Below are positions 44,947-53,580 of a DNA stretch of 64,000 nucleotides, piece by piece. Within the stretch, counting starts at the first letter, position 1. Every line of letters begins with the position of its first letter. Below the pieces are notes generated by a model that saw only the letters and a program-made list of their open reading frames with translations, made no database searches and was not told where the DNA came from. Source of the DNA: Xenophilus arseniciresistens (lineage in GTDB: Bacteria; Pseudomonadota; Gammaproteobacteria; Burkholderiales; Burkholderiaceae_C); contig NZ_JAQIPB010000006.1 in NCBI RefSeq assembly GCF_028023875.1, positions 62,001 to 126,000 of the forward strand, given 5' to 3'. A program made the position numbers and the translations under genes.

Positions 44947-45969
44947 ATGAACCGATTCGCTTCTTCCGCCACGGCCGCCGCCGTGCTGGCCCTGGGTGCC
45001 GCCGCTGCCCACGCCCAGTCCTCCGTCACCGTGTTCGGCACCGTGGACGTGGGCGTGAGCCATGTGCGCAGCGACACCGGTTCGCGCACCGGCCTGTCGC
45101 ACAGCGGCGCCAACATCAGCCGCTTCGGCTTTCGCGGCGTGGAAGACCTGGGCGGCGGCATGAGCGCGAGCTTCTGGCTCGAGGCTGGTTTCTCGCCCGA
45201 CACCGGCGAAGTCAATGCCGGCTTCAACCGCCGCGCCACCGTGAGCCTGAACGGCCGCTGGGGCGAGCTGCGCCTGGGCCGCGACGACTCGGCCACCTTT
45301 TTGAACACGCTGATCTTCGACCCCTTCCTGACCAACGGCGTGGGCGGCACCAACGCTTTTGTGATGAACGGCGCGCCCACCATCCAGATCAGCAACGCGG
45401 TGAGCTACTTCCTGCCGCCCAACCTGGGCGGCTTCTACGGCCAGGTGCAGCATGCCTTCAGCGAAAGGCTGAACACCGACCCCACGGTGGCCGGCGAGTA
45501 CAACGGCGCGCGCTTCGGCTGGCGCCAGGGCGGCTTCCATGCCTCGGCTTCGGCGGCCAAGCTGCAGGGCCTGACGCAGGCGCAGGACCAGCGCTTTCGC
45601 AACGTGGGCCTGTCCTACGACTTCGGCGTGGCGCAGCCCATGCTGCTGTGGGCCAGCCACAAGCGCGGCGACCTGGAAGTGCGCGGCCTGCAGCTGGGTG
45701 TGAAGGTGCCCGTGGGCGCGGGCGAGATCCGCGCCTCGGTGGCCCGCTACGACACGCGCGGCAACAACAGCAATGCCGACTGGAACAAGGTCGCGCTGGG
45801 CTATGGCCACAACCTGTCGCGCCGCACCCAGCTTTACGCCACCGTCGCGCGCGTGAACAACGCCGAAGGGGCGCTCAAGGCCATCGGCGTGCAGGGCCTG
45901 GCAGCGCCCACCAATGTGCCGGGCGGCAAGTCCACCGGCTACGAAGTCGGCATGCGCCACTTCTTCTAA
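44947..45969 (+). CDS. Outer-membrane porin (Gram-negative porin family)
   Basis: A 340-residue porin. The signal peptide MNRFASSATAAAVLALGAAAAHA is followed by QSSVTVFGTVDVGVSHVRS and repeated amphipathic strands (SRFGFRGVEDLGGGMSASFWLEAG; GRWGELRLGRDDSATF), ending with Phe (VGMRHFF), the beta-barrel assembly signal. Typical trimeric porin of beta-proteobacteria. Its place among Bug receptors and an MFS carrier suggests a channel for the pathway substrate. A palindromic repeat (45969-46073) begins at its stop codon. Confidence 0.93.
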   Translation: MNRFASSATAAAVLALGAAAAHAQSSVTVFGTVDVGVSHVRSDTGSRTGLSHSGANISRFGFRGVEDLGGGMSASFWLEAGFSPDTGEVNAGFNRRATVSLNGRWGELRLGRDDSATFLNTLIFDPFLTNGVGGTNAFVMNGAPTIQISNAVSYFLPPNLGGFYGQVQHAFSERLNTDPTVAGEYNGARFGWRQGGFHASASAAKLQGLTQAQDQRFRNVGLSYDFGVAQPMLLWASHKRGDLEVRGLQLGVKVPVGAGEIRASVARYDTRGNNSNADWNKVALGYGHNLSRRTQLYATVARVNNAEGALKAIGVQGLAAPTNVPGGKSTGYEVGMRHFF

Positions 45970-46073
45970 TACGGCTTCGCCTTCAAGCGCATAGCTTCGT
46001 TGGGGTGCCTTGCCGTGCGTCAGCACTGTCTGCGGCACCCCGCCTCGCTCTGCGCTCGAATGCGAAACCGTAT
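45969..46073. repeat. Dispersed palindromic repeat, copy A
   Basis: A 105-nt element starting on the last base of the porin stop codon. Its ends form a long imperfect stem (ATACGG-TTCGC-TTC...GAA-GCGAA-CCGTAT, 19 of 22 pairs), with an inner GGGGTGCC...GGCACCCC stem. Copy B at 54443 differs at 7 of about 105 positions, one being a compensatory C-G to T-A change in the outer stem. It is not a protein-coding stretch. It is probably a REP-like element acting as a 3' end or mRNA-stability structure. Confidence 0.75.
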
Positions 46074-46127
46074 GAACCTGCGGCCGTGCGGCCGCCGGTG
46101 TGATGGACGAGTCTGGAAGGTGAAGGT

Positions 46128-47411
46128 ATGAAGGACGCGCGCAGTCTGCGCTGGATGGGCGTGATCACGCTGTTCGTGATCGTGGCCATCTCCTATGTGG
46201 ATCGGATCAACATCTCGATCCTGATCACGGACCCGGCGTTCCTGGCGCACATCGGCCTCACGCCCGATGACCGCACGCGCCAGGGCCTGCTGGCGACGGC
46301 CTTCATGGTGGGCTACGGCGTCTCGTCCTTCGTGCTCACGCCTTTTGCGGCCGCGTTGTTCGGCGTGCGCCGCAGCCTCATCGCGGGGCTGGTGCTGTGG
46401 GGCGTGGTCACTTTCCTGTCGCCCATGATGAGCAGCTACGGGCTGCTGCTGGCCTCGCGCATCCTGCTGGGCGTGTCCGAAGGGCCGCTTTTTTCATTGG
46501 CCGGCAGCTACATCAAGGCGCACTTCGAAAGCCGCGAGAACGGCAAGCCCAATTCGCTGGTCAACATGGGCACCGGCCTGGGGCTGGCCGTGGGCTACCC
46601 CTTCATCGGCTACCTCGTGGTGGGGCATGACTGGGAAACCTCCTTCCATGTGCTGGGCCTGATCAACATCGCTTTAGGCATTCCGCTGGTGCTGGCCTTC
46701 ATCCGCATGCCCAGGGTGGACAGCGGCCTGCCCAAGCCCCGTTCGATGACTGAGGCCGTGGGGCAGGTGGGCCAGATCGTGCGCGGCGCGCTGCACACGC
46801 GGCACCTGCTGCTGGTCACGGTGATGACGGCGGCCTTTCTTTCCTACCTCTGGGGCAGCAGCAACTGGCTGCCGGCCTACCTCAAGGAATCGCGCGGTTT
46901 TTCGATGCGCGAGATGGGCTGGCTGGCCTCGCTGCCGCAGTACGCCAGCGTGCTGGCCGTCTTCGTGGGCGGCGTGATCATCGACCGCATCCAGCGCCGG
47001 CAGGTGCCGCTGATCTTCATCTTCGGCAGCCTGGGCGTGGCGCTGGGCGTGTGGCTGGCCATCCATGTGCAGGACCGCTACACGGCCGCCTACTGCCTGA
47101 TCCTCGCCAACTTCTGCTGGGGCCTGATGAGCCCGGCCTTCCCCAGCACCGTGCAGCATTGCGCGCGGCCAGAGCACGTGGCCAGCGCCTACGGCGTGGT
47201 CAATGGCGCAGGCAGCCTGGTGGCCGGCTTCATGCCCGCCATCATGGGCGCCGTCATCGGCTGGACCTCGCAGTCCGCGGGCGGCGGCTTCCTGGCCGGC
47301 TTCGGCCTGCTCATCGGCACGCAGGTCGTCGTGATGGCCTGCGGCGCGCTGCTGTGGCTGCGCGAGCGGGCCGGGCCCGCCGACGAACACGCGCCGGCCC
47401 ACGCGGCCTGA
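46128..47411 (+). CDS. MFS transporter (anion:cation symporter-like)
   Basis: A 427-residue inner-membrane carrier with the 12-span MFS layout. The N-terminus SLRWMGVITLFVIVAISYVDRINISI is typical of the ACS family (ExuT/phthalate/galactonate carriers), and the A-type loop motif appears around PFAAALFGVRRSLIAGLVLWG. A second half starts near RHLLLVTVMTAAFLSYLWGSSNWLPAYL. Substrates of the family are organic anions, often aromatic acids or sugar acids. It probably imports the substrate of the catabolic locus or an intermediate. Confidence 0.9.
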   Translation: MKDARSLRWMGVITLFVIVAISYVDRINISILITDPAFLAHIGLTPDDRTRQGLLATAFMVGYGVSSFVLTPFAAALFGVRRSLIAGLVLWGVVTFLSPMMSSYGLLLASRILLGVSEGPLFSLAGSYIKAHFESRENGKPNSLVNMGTGLGLAVGYPFIGYLVVGHDWETSFHVLGLINIALGIPLVLAFIRMPRVDSGLPKPRSMTEAVGQVGQIVRGALHTRHLLLVTVMTAAFLSYLWGSSNWLPAYLKESRGFSMREMGWLASLPQYASVLAVFVGGVIIDRIQRRQVPLIFIFGSLGVALGVWLAIHVQDRYTAAYCLILANFCWGLMSPAFPSTVQHCARPEHVASAYGVVNGAGSLVAGFMPAIMGAVIGWTSQSAGGGFLAGFGLLIGTQVVVMACGALLWLRERAGPADEHAPAHAA

Positions 47412-47497
47412 CAGGCCTGCTGCTGCTGTTTTCCCGCTGTGACCGTTTTTCATTCACCACCACCATGGGCGCCATGCCCGCTGAACCAGGAGTTGCC

Positions 47498-48487
47498 ATG
47501 AATCGCCTGACCCGACGCCGTGCCACCGCTGTGGCTGCCCTGATGCTGGGCGCCGGCCTGCTTGCCCACGGCGCCGCGCAGGCGCAGGCGGCCTGGCCCG
47601 CCAAGACCGTCACCATCGTCGTGGCCTACCCGGCCGGCGGCGACACCGACGCGATGGCCCGCATCTACGCCGAGAAGCTGGGCCAGCGCCTGGGCCAGGC
47701 CGTGGTGGTGGACAACCGCCCCGGTGCCACCGGCACCCTGGGCGCCGGCTATGTCTCCAAGTCGCCCGCCGACGGCTACACCCTGCTGTTCGCGCCCAGC
47801 ACCTTCGCCATCGCGCCGCTGGTGCTCAAGGGTGGCGTGCCCATGGACGTGAACAAGGACTTCACGCCCATCACCCAGGTGGGCGCCTCGCCGCTGCTGC
47901 TGGTGGCCAGCACGCAGTCGGGCCTGAAAGACGTCAAGAGCCTGGTGGCCCAGGCCAAGGGCGGCAAGGAACTGGCCTATGGCAGCTCCGGCTCGGGCTC
48001 GCCCATGCACATCGTGGGCGAGATGTTCAACAAGGCCGCCGGCATCAAGATGACCCACGTGCCCTACAAGGGCATCGCCCCCGGCCTGGCCGATCTGCTG
48101 GGCGGCCACCTGCCCACCGTCTACGCCACGCCTGGCGCGGCAGCGGGCTACCTGGCCGACAGGAAGGTCGTGCCGCTGGCCGTCACGGGCCAGGGCCGCT
48201 CGCCCATCCTGCCTGAGGTGCCCTCGCTGGTGGAGCTGGGCTACAAGGATGTGGACGTCACGGCCTGGTGGGGCCTGTTCGGCCCCAGGGGCCTGCCGCA
48301 GGACGTGGCGAAAAAGATCGACGCCACCATGCGTGAAGTCATCAAGATGCCCGACGTGGTCGCCAAGCTGGGCACCATGGCCGTCACCCCCGAGATCGCC
48401 GACGGCGCCACCCTGGGCCGCACCGTGGCCAACGACCACGCGCGCTTCGGCAAGGTGATCAAGGAGTTTGGGATTCAGGCGGATTGA
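47498..48487 (+). CDS. Bug/TctC-family periplasmic solute receptor
   Basis: Last gene of the catabolic locus, 329 residues. The signal MNRLTRRRATAVAALMLGAGLLAHGAAQA is followed by AWPAKTVTIVVAYPAGGDTDAMARIYAEKLGQRLGQ and VDNRPGATGTLGAGYVSKSP. The mature part is closely related to the first receptor (31208), including SGSGSPMHIVGEMFNKA and THVPYKGIAPGLADLLGG. The start is the ATG at 47498 with AGGAG upstream; the ATG at 47465 is a weaker option. The pair of similar receptors at both ends of the locus may reflect duplication. Confidence 0.9.
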   Translation: MNRLTRRRATAVAALMLGAGLLAHGAAQAQAAWPAKTVTIVVAYPAGGDTDAMARIYAEKLGQRLGQAVVVDNRPGATGTLGAGYVSKSPADGYTLLFAPSTFAIAPLVLKGGVPMDVNKDFTPITQVGASPLLLVASTQSGLKDVKSLVAQAKGGKELAYGSSGSGSPMHIVGEMFNKAAGIKMTHVPYKGIAPGLADLLGGHLPTVYATPGAAAGYLADRKVVPLAVTGQGRSPILPEVPSLVELGYKDVDVTAWWGLFGPRGLPQDVAKKIDATMREVIKMPDVVAKLGTMAVTPEIADGATLGRTVANDHARFGKVIKEFGIQAD

Positions 48488-48536
48488 GGGACGTGGCCGG
48501 GCAGAGGCCATTCGTTCTTAGAACGTGCACCCGCCC

Positions 48537-49319
48537 TCATAGTCCGGCCTGCTGCACCAGCGTGGCTTGATCGGTGCCGTAGAACTCGGGCAGCAACTGC
48601 TCGGGTTGCGGGCTCTCGTACAGACGCATGAAGGTTTCGAGCCCCTTGAGTTCGATCAGGTGCTGCACGAAGCGCCGGCTGGCCCAGTAGTACTCGCGGC
48701 GAAGCTCGGCGTCAGTAGTCAGCCAGGCGGGCGATGGCGTGCTGCTGCCAAGCAGGGCGCTGATCTGCGGCGTGACCCGCCCGGGGGGCGGCACTCCGGC
48801 GCGGTTTGGGCCGACACCGGCGCCTGGAACCACCTGCAGCGCCAGGTAGTCGGCCAGGCCTTCGCGCAAGGTGTGGCTGTGATAGCGCCAGGTCAGGACG
48901 TGCGCCAGCTCATGCACGTAGGTGGCGTTCAGACCTCGCATCGCATCATGTGCCACGCGAGGCGCCAGGAACACCAGGGCGCGTGGATCGAGCGGATGTT
49001 CGTAGCCGCGCCAGACATGCGAAACGCGGGTCTGGGCCGACACCACCACCTGCACGCGCGGCCCCATGGTGGCAATGTCCAGCGTTCGGCCGGTGAGCAC
49101 CTCCATCTGGTCGAGCGCCTTCTCCAAAAGCGGCAACAAGGCCGCATCGACCGTGACCTGGTCGGCCAGCAATGAGATTCGCGCACCCTGGGCCACCACG
49201 GCGGCGCGTTGCAGGATCTGCGCGTCCGGCGAAGCCTGGCGCTGGGCCTGCACTGCAGTGCAGGCGCACATGGCACACAGGGCCAAGACGACCCAACGAC
49301 GTATCCGCGAAGACGGCAT
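48537..49319 (-). CDS. Secreted zinc peptidase-like protein (HExxH, peptidase MA type)
   Basis: A 260-residue exported protein. The start is the ATG at 49319, giving the signal peptide MPSSRIRRWVVLALCAMCACTAVQA. The core has the zinc-peptidase pattern THELAHVLTWRYHSHTLREGLADYLAL: HExxH plus a glutamate about 16 residues later in REGLADY, as in the gluzincin-like peptidase MA group. The rest (DPRALVFLAPRVAHDAMRGLNA) fits a compact catalytic domain. It is convergent with the catabolic locus and divergent from the TraB/GumN gene. Substrate and role are unknown. Confidence 0.75.
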   Translation of the reverse strand: MPSSRIRRWVVLALCAMCACTAVQAQRQASPDAQILQRAAVVAQGARISLLADQVTVDAALLPLLEKALDQMEVLTGRTLDIATMGPRVQVVVSAQTRVSHVWRGYEHPLDPRALVFLAPRVAHDAMRGLNATYVHELAHVLTWRYHSHTLREGLADYLALQVVPGAGVGPNRAGVPPPGRVTPQISALLGSSTPSPAWLTTDAELRREYYWASRRFVQHLIELKGLETFMRLYESPQPEQLLPEFYGTDQATLVQQAGL

Positions 49320-49552
49320 CCCAACATCCCCTGCCAAGCCGGTTTGTGCAACGCAGGATACGAGACAAGGCGCAAGCCGCCCTCGCGGATTTGCCAAGTT
49401 CTTGCCAGAAGTCCAATGCATGTCGGCCCCGCGCGGACGTCAGCGCTTCCTGCCGCGATTTTTCGACTAGCCTGTTCCTGCCACACGCCATCCTGGAGAT
49501 GGCCTGACAACGAAAAGAACTGGCCTTGCGCCAGAACAGGGGAGGGTTCCAG

Positions 49553-50560
49553 ATGAGCCGGATTTTGTTTGGCCATGCGTCTTCGCATGCGTGGCAGAGC
49601 GCCGCCGCAAGCTTGCCCGCGCCACGGGTCTCGACCAGCGCGCGCCGCATGCTGACACCCGTGAGCCGCAGGCGCGAAATGCTGCTGGCTCTTGCGCTGG
49701 CGCCGTGGTTGAAGGCGCTGGCGACGCCTGCGGAAACACCCCCGCAAGCGGGGGAGGGTGGGCTGCTCTATCGCGCCGTGCGCGGCGAATCGACGGTGTT
49801 CTTGTACGGCACCATTCATGTGGGCAGTGCGTCCTTCTATCCCCTGTCGCCCCGCGTGCTGCGGCCGTTGCGGCGCGCCGAGGTGCTGGTGGTGGAGGTC
49901 GATCTGCTCGCGCCCGATCTTGCGTCGGCCTTCAGGCAGCATGGGACGCTGCCAGCCGATGCACCGTCGCTGTCCATCGCCGAGGCTGATGCGCAGCGGA
50001 TCGATCCGATGCTACGTGCTGCCCAGATTGACCCGGCGTTCGCACGCAGGTTCAAGCCAGAGGTGCTGGCCATGACGCTGGTAGGCCTGGCCGCTGCGCC
50101 GCTGGGCTTGAGTACGGCCTACGGCGTGGACTACTTCCTGCTCGGCTTTGCCCGCGCGGCTGGAATCCCGGTGGTCGAGCTCGAAGGCTTCGCCATGCAG
50201 ATGACGATGAATGACACGCTTCCGGAAGCGCAGCGACAGGCCATGCTTTCAGAAGCCTTGGAAGATCTGGCCAGCGGGCACAGCACTCGCGTGGTGTCGC
50301 GCGTCGTGCGGGGCTGGCAGGAACACGACCTGAGCCTGCTGGATCCCGAGGCCGATCCAAGCCGGTCGCCCGAACTCCACAAGATCTTTGTCAAACAGAT
50401 GGCCGAGCGCAACGAAGCCATGGCGCAGCGCATCGGCGCGTTGAGTGGAGGGCAGTATCAGCGCCTGTTTGTCGCCGTGGGCGCGCTGCATCTTGTGGGG
50501 CCGCAGGCGTTGCCAGCGCTTCTGGAGCGCCAGGGCTACCGCGTCGCGCGGCTGATGTAG
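49553..50560 (+). CDS. TraB/GumN family protein
   Basis: A 335-residue protein of the TraB/GumN/Tiki family, putative metal-dependent proteases of the cell envelope. Conserved features are the N-terminal TVFLYGTIHVGSASFYPLS (GxxH), LVVEVDLL, VVELEGFAMQM and the C-terminal RLFVAVGALHLVGPQALPALLERQGYRV (second GxxH). The ATG at 49553 has GGGGAGG upstream. A likely export signal (RRREMLLALALAPWLKALA) begins later, so the ATG at 49650 is an alternative start giving a shorter, exported protein. It is divergent from the peptidase-like gene. Confidence 0.83.
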   Translation: MSRILFGHASSHAWQSAAASLPAPRVSTSARRMLTPVSRRREMLLALALAPWLKALATPAETPPQAGEGGLLYRAVRGESTVFLYGTIHVGSASFYPLSPRVLRPLRRAEVLVVEVDLLAPDLASAFRQHGTLPADAPSLSIAEADAQRIDPMLRAAQIDPAFARRFKPEVLAMTLVGLAAAPLGLSTAYGVDYFLLGFARAAGIPVVELEGFAMQMTMNDTLPEAQRQAMLSEALEDLASGHSTRVVSRVVRGWQEHDLSLLDPEADPSRSPELHKIFVKQMAERNEAMAQRIGALSGGQYQRLFVAVGALHLVGPQALPALLERQGYRVARLM

Positions 50561-50571
50561 CTCACCCGCGT

Positions 50572-52584
50572 TCAGTTGCGCGGCCATGCCCCGCGCAGCG
50601 CCGCCTGCCCCAGCAGCAGCCCCAGCACCGTGAACAGCAGCACCATCGGCGAGGCCGGTGAGGCGTAGAGCATGTGGGCCGAGGGGATGGAGGTGGCGTC
50701 CAGCCAGGCCAGCAGCGCGATGCGCGTGGCCACGGCGGTGAGGGCGGCGCTGGCCAGCAGCAGCATCCAGGGCAGGGCGTTGCGCCGATGGGGCCGCAGC
50801 AGCCATTGGCGCAGGGCCAGTGCCCAGCCCAGCAGCGCGGCCAGCGTGAGCGGCGGCCAGGCCCAGGCATAGGCCTTGGCCAGCAGCCGGGCCGCGGCCT
50901 GCTGGGCGCGCGTGCGCTGGCCTTCCAGCGTGCGCGCGTGCAGGCGCACGTCGGTGATGCGCAGCAGGCCCTGCGCGCTGCGCAGTTCGCCACCATTGGA
51001 CAGGGGCAGCATGGCATCGCCCAGTGCCAGGCGGCAGTCGCTGGCGCTGCAGTCGGTGAGCAGGCGCAGCTGCTGCGTGCGCGGGTCCTCGCCGGGCTGC
51101 AGCTCCAGCCGCCATTGCGCAGCGGAGGGGCCTTCGATGCGCAGGGGCGGCACGGGCGCGCCCGTGGGTGACTCCCATCGCAGGGCCACGGCCACGTCCT
51201 GGATGGCCGGCAGCGTCAGGCGGCCCACCATCTGGCGGATGTATTCGAGGTCGTCGAGCCGGCCCAGGCTGGGGCGGGCGCCGATCTGGCCATCGCCCAG
51301 TTGCACCAGCGCGCGCGTGAGCCAGGCCGCGGCCTGCGCGGCGGCGCCCAGGCGCTGGGCGTCGAAGGCCGGTGCGAGGCCGCGGCGCGGCGCATCGCAG
51401 GCGAGCCTGCCGCTGTCGCAGGCGGCGTTGATTTCCGTGCTCAGCCGTTCGTAGAAAGCCATGGCGCGCGGTGCGCTTTCGTAGTGGCCCGCCAGCCAGA
51501 CCGCATCGCGCAAGGCCCACATGAACCAGCCCGACAGCACCTCAGGGCAGTCGGCTGCGGCGATGTGCAACTGCGTGCAGCCCACATGGCGCCACAGCGC
51601 GCTGTTCTCGCCCTCGAAGGCCGGCTGCAGCTCGCGCGCTGCGGGGCTGGCGGCGTAGGCGCGCTGGCGGGCGTCGGCCGGGAACACCACATAGGGCCGG
51701 CGCTGGTCATGGCGGATGCGCGCCAGCGCCCCATAGGCGCGCTGGAAGCGGGCGTCCTGGAACTCGGTGGCCAGGAACACGCCGTAGCGCGCCTGGTTGA
51801 CGGCCTTGACTCCGGCCACGCCCAGGCCCGCGACCAGGCCCGCGGCCAGCAAGGGCAGCAGCGCCTGGAACAGGCGCCGGCGCGGCGGTGCCAGCGCGGC
51901 ATGGCGGCGGGCGGCCCGGCGCTGGCGGCGCAGGCCCGCCAGCAGCACGGCAGTGGCCATCAGCGCCAGCGAGGGCACGAGCCACAGGCCTTCCTCGCGC
52001 GTGCACCAGTAGAAAGCCAGCACGGCCCCGCCCAGCAGCGGCAGGGCCCCGCGACGCTGGCGCCGCGGCGGCACGAGCAGCGCGGCGGCCAGCGCCAGCA
52101 CGGCCAGCGACTGCGTGAGGTACAGGCCCTCGCGGATGATGCGGGCCAGCTCCGGATGCCACAGCACCGGGTTGAAGGCCAGCGCCGCAAAGAGCGCAAA
52201 CCCGGCCCCGGGCCGGCGCAGCCGCCGTGCCAGCGCATGGGCCAGCAGCGCGCACACCAGCAGGTAGATCGCCTGCTCGGCCAGCTTCAGCGGGATCGAG
52301 AGGGCGGCGCTGAGCGCGATGAACAGCGGATAGCCCATGCCCTTGGCCAGCGTCACGCGGTCAAAAGGCCCGAGCCACTGGCCCGCACCCAGCGAATAGG
52401 CCAGGCGCACGAAGAGCGCATCGTCGAAGCCGGCCGCCGCCACCGCATGCGTGGCAAAGCCCTGGCGCAGCCACAGGCTGGCACCGGCCACGAGCGCATA
52501 GGCCAGCGCCCAGCGCAGCCAGGGCGCGCGCCGGGCGGGCTGCGGGTGAGAGACGGGGGCGGTGTGCAGCAAGTCTGTGCTCAT
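50572..52584 (-). CDS. Multi-spanning GT-C-like glycosyltransferase/hypothetical membrane protein
   Basis: A 670-residue membrane protein. The start is the ATG at 52584 (MSTDLLHTAPVSH). After the first span (WLRWALAYALVAGASLWL) an acidic loop, GFDDALFVRLAYSLGAGQWLGPFD, resembles the DD loop of GT-C glycosyltransferases (ArnT/PMT type). At least eight further hydrophobic spans follow up to residue about 300, then a large soluble domain (about 300-590) and two C-terminal spans. It probably transfers a sugar from a lipid carrier on the periplasmic side; acceptor and donor are unknown. It is 10 bp downstream of the solute-binding gene. Confidence 0.65.
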   Translation of the reverse strand: MSTDLLHTAPVSHPQPARRAPWLRWALAYALVAGASLWLRQGFATHAVAAAGFDDALFVRLAYSLGAGQWLGPFDRVTLAKGMGYPLFIALSAALSIPLKLAEQAIYLLVCALLAHALARRLRRPGAGFALFAALAFNPVLWHPELARIIREGLYLTQSLAVLALAAALLVPPRRQRRGALPLLGGAVLAFYWCTREEGLWLVPSLALMATAVLLAGLRRQRRAARRHAALAPPRRRLFQALLPLLAAGLVAGLGVAGVKAVNQARYGVFLATEFQDARFQRAYGALARIRHDQRRPYVVFPADARQRAYAASPAARELQPAFEGENSALWRHVGCTQLHIAAADCPEVLSGWFMWALRDAVWLAGHYESAPRAMAFYERLSTEINAACDSGRLACDAPRRGLAPAFDAQRLGAAAQAAAWLTRALVQLGDGQIGARPSLGRLDDLEYIRQMVGRLTLPAIQDVAVALRWESPTGAPVPPLRIEGPSAAQWRLELQPGEDPRTQQLRLLTDCSASDCRLALGDAMLPLSNGGELRSAQGLLRITDVRLHARTLEGQRTRAQQAAARLLAKAYAWAWPPLTLAALLGWALALRQWLLRPHRRNALPWMLLLASAALTAVATRIALLAWLDATSIPSAHMLYASPASPMVLLFTVLGLLLGQAALRGAWPRN

Positions 52585-52594
52585 CGCCGCCGCA

Positions 52595-53338
52595 TCAGGG
52601 CTGCGCCGCTGGCGCCACCGATGCCCCCGCGATGCCATGGCGTGCCAGGGCCTGGGCGACGAAGCCCTGGGCCTTCATCTCTTCGACGAAATGGGCGAGC
52701 GCCTGTGCTGCGGCTTCACCGCGGCCCGCGGGCAGGCCCATGGCCTGCTGGATCACCATGAAGCGCCCGGGCAGCAGGCGCAGGCCGGCATCCTCGTCGG
52801 CCCATTCCTGCAGCAACTGGCGGATGCCGGCCGCCACCTCGACCTGGCCGGCCACCAGGGCCTCGCGCACCGCATCGGCGTTGGCCATGCGCTCGATCTG
52901 CGCCTGCGCGATCTCGCGCGTGAGGAACAGGTCGTAGGCGCTGCCCAGGCCCACGGCGATGCGCGTGCCGCTGCGGTCCACGGCCGCGTTGTCCTGCAGG
53001 GGCGAATCGGCACGCACGAGGTAGCTGCCTTCGATCAGCACATAGGGCGCGGAAAAACTCAAGCCTTCGCTGCGGGCCGGATCGACCGCGAAGAAGCCCA
53101 CGTCGGCGGCCTCGCCCTTCACGGCTTCGACCGACTTCATGGCTTTTTCGAAGGGGAGCAGCTCCAGTGGCAGGCCCAGGCGCTCGGCCAGCGCGCGGGC
53201 CAGGTCCACCGACACGCCACACAGCGCGCCCGCGGCGTCGCGGCCCGCAAGAATGGGATTGCCCAGGTTGATGGAGGCGCGCAGCACGCCCGTGGGCGCG
53301 AAGGCCTGGCGCAGTTCGGTGGCAGGCAGGGTCGTCAT
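52595..53338 (-). CDS. Solute-binding protein family 3-like, without signal peptide
   Basis: A 247-residue protein with the amino-acid-binding fold (SBP_bac_3). It has VLRASINLGNPILAGRDAAGALCGVSVDLARALAERLG, ADVGFFAVDPARSEGLSFSAPYVLIEGSYLVR and AVGLGSAYDLFLTREI. The ATG at 53338 (MTTLPATELRQAFAP) enters the domain at once and no hydrophobic export signal can be made from upstream starts. It may therefore be a cytoplasmic ligand binder or enzyme of the same fold (as in cyclohexadienyl-dehydratase-like relatives). It is cotranscribed with the membrane glycosyltransferase-like gene. Confidence 0.75.
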   Translation of the reverse strand: MTTLPATELRQAFAPTGVLRASINLGNPILAGRDAAGALCGVSVDLARALAERLGLPLELLPFEKAMKSVEAVKGEAADVGFFAVDPARSEGLSFSAPYVLIEGSYLVRADSPLQDNAAVDRSGTRIAVGLGSAYDLFLTREIAQAQIERMANADAVREALVAGQVEVAAGIRQLLQEWADEDAGLRLLPGRFMVIQQAMGLPAGRGEAAAQALAHFVEEMKAQGFVAQALARHGIAGASVAPAAQP

Positions 53339-53474
53339 GGCGTGGACTCTTTGCAAGGCAATGAAAAGGGCGTGCGCGCACGGGCCTGGATCAACCCCAG
53401 CAGCCCGGGCGCGATGGGGCGAGGTTCTACCATGTCGGCCGGGCCCTTTTTCATCGCCGGGCCGCCCCAAGATG

Positions 53475-53537
53475 AAAAGCCCCCCTCGGGGGGCAGCGGA
53501 CCACGCGAAGCGGGGGAGCGTGGGGGCCTTTTTTTCA
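53475..53537. terminator. Two-hairpin terminator-like intergenic element
   Basis: AAAAGCCCCCC-TC-GGGGGGC (first hairpin, 53479-53494) is followed by CCACGC...GCGTGG (second stem) and GGGGGCC with a seven-T run (53529-53535). The flanking A4 and T7 runs and the G/C blocks can also pair over the whole length, giving a bidirectional terminator shape between the minus-strand solute-binding gene and the plus-strand SPFH gene. Similar sequences recur in Comamonadaceae genomes, to my recollection; this was not checked. Confidence 0.5.
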
Positions 53538-53580
53538 GGGCCGCACGCCCAAACTTTTCACAACTCCAAAGGAGCCTGCC

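Noticed and set aside
48511-48526. Palindrome CGTTCTTAGAACG that matches the outer bases of the 265-bp element
   Set aside because: Too short to be a second copy or a scar; it lies between convergent genes where small palindromes are expected. Kept only as a possible target-site type.
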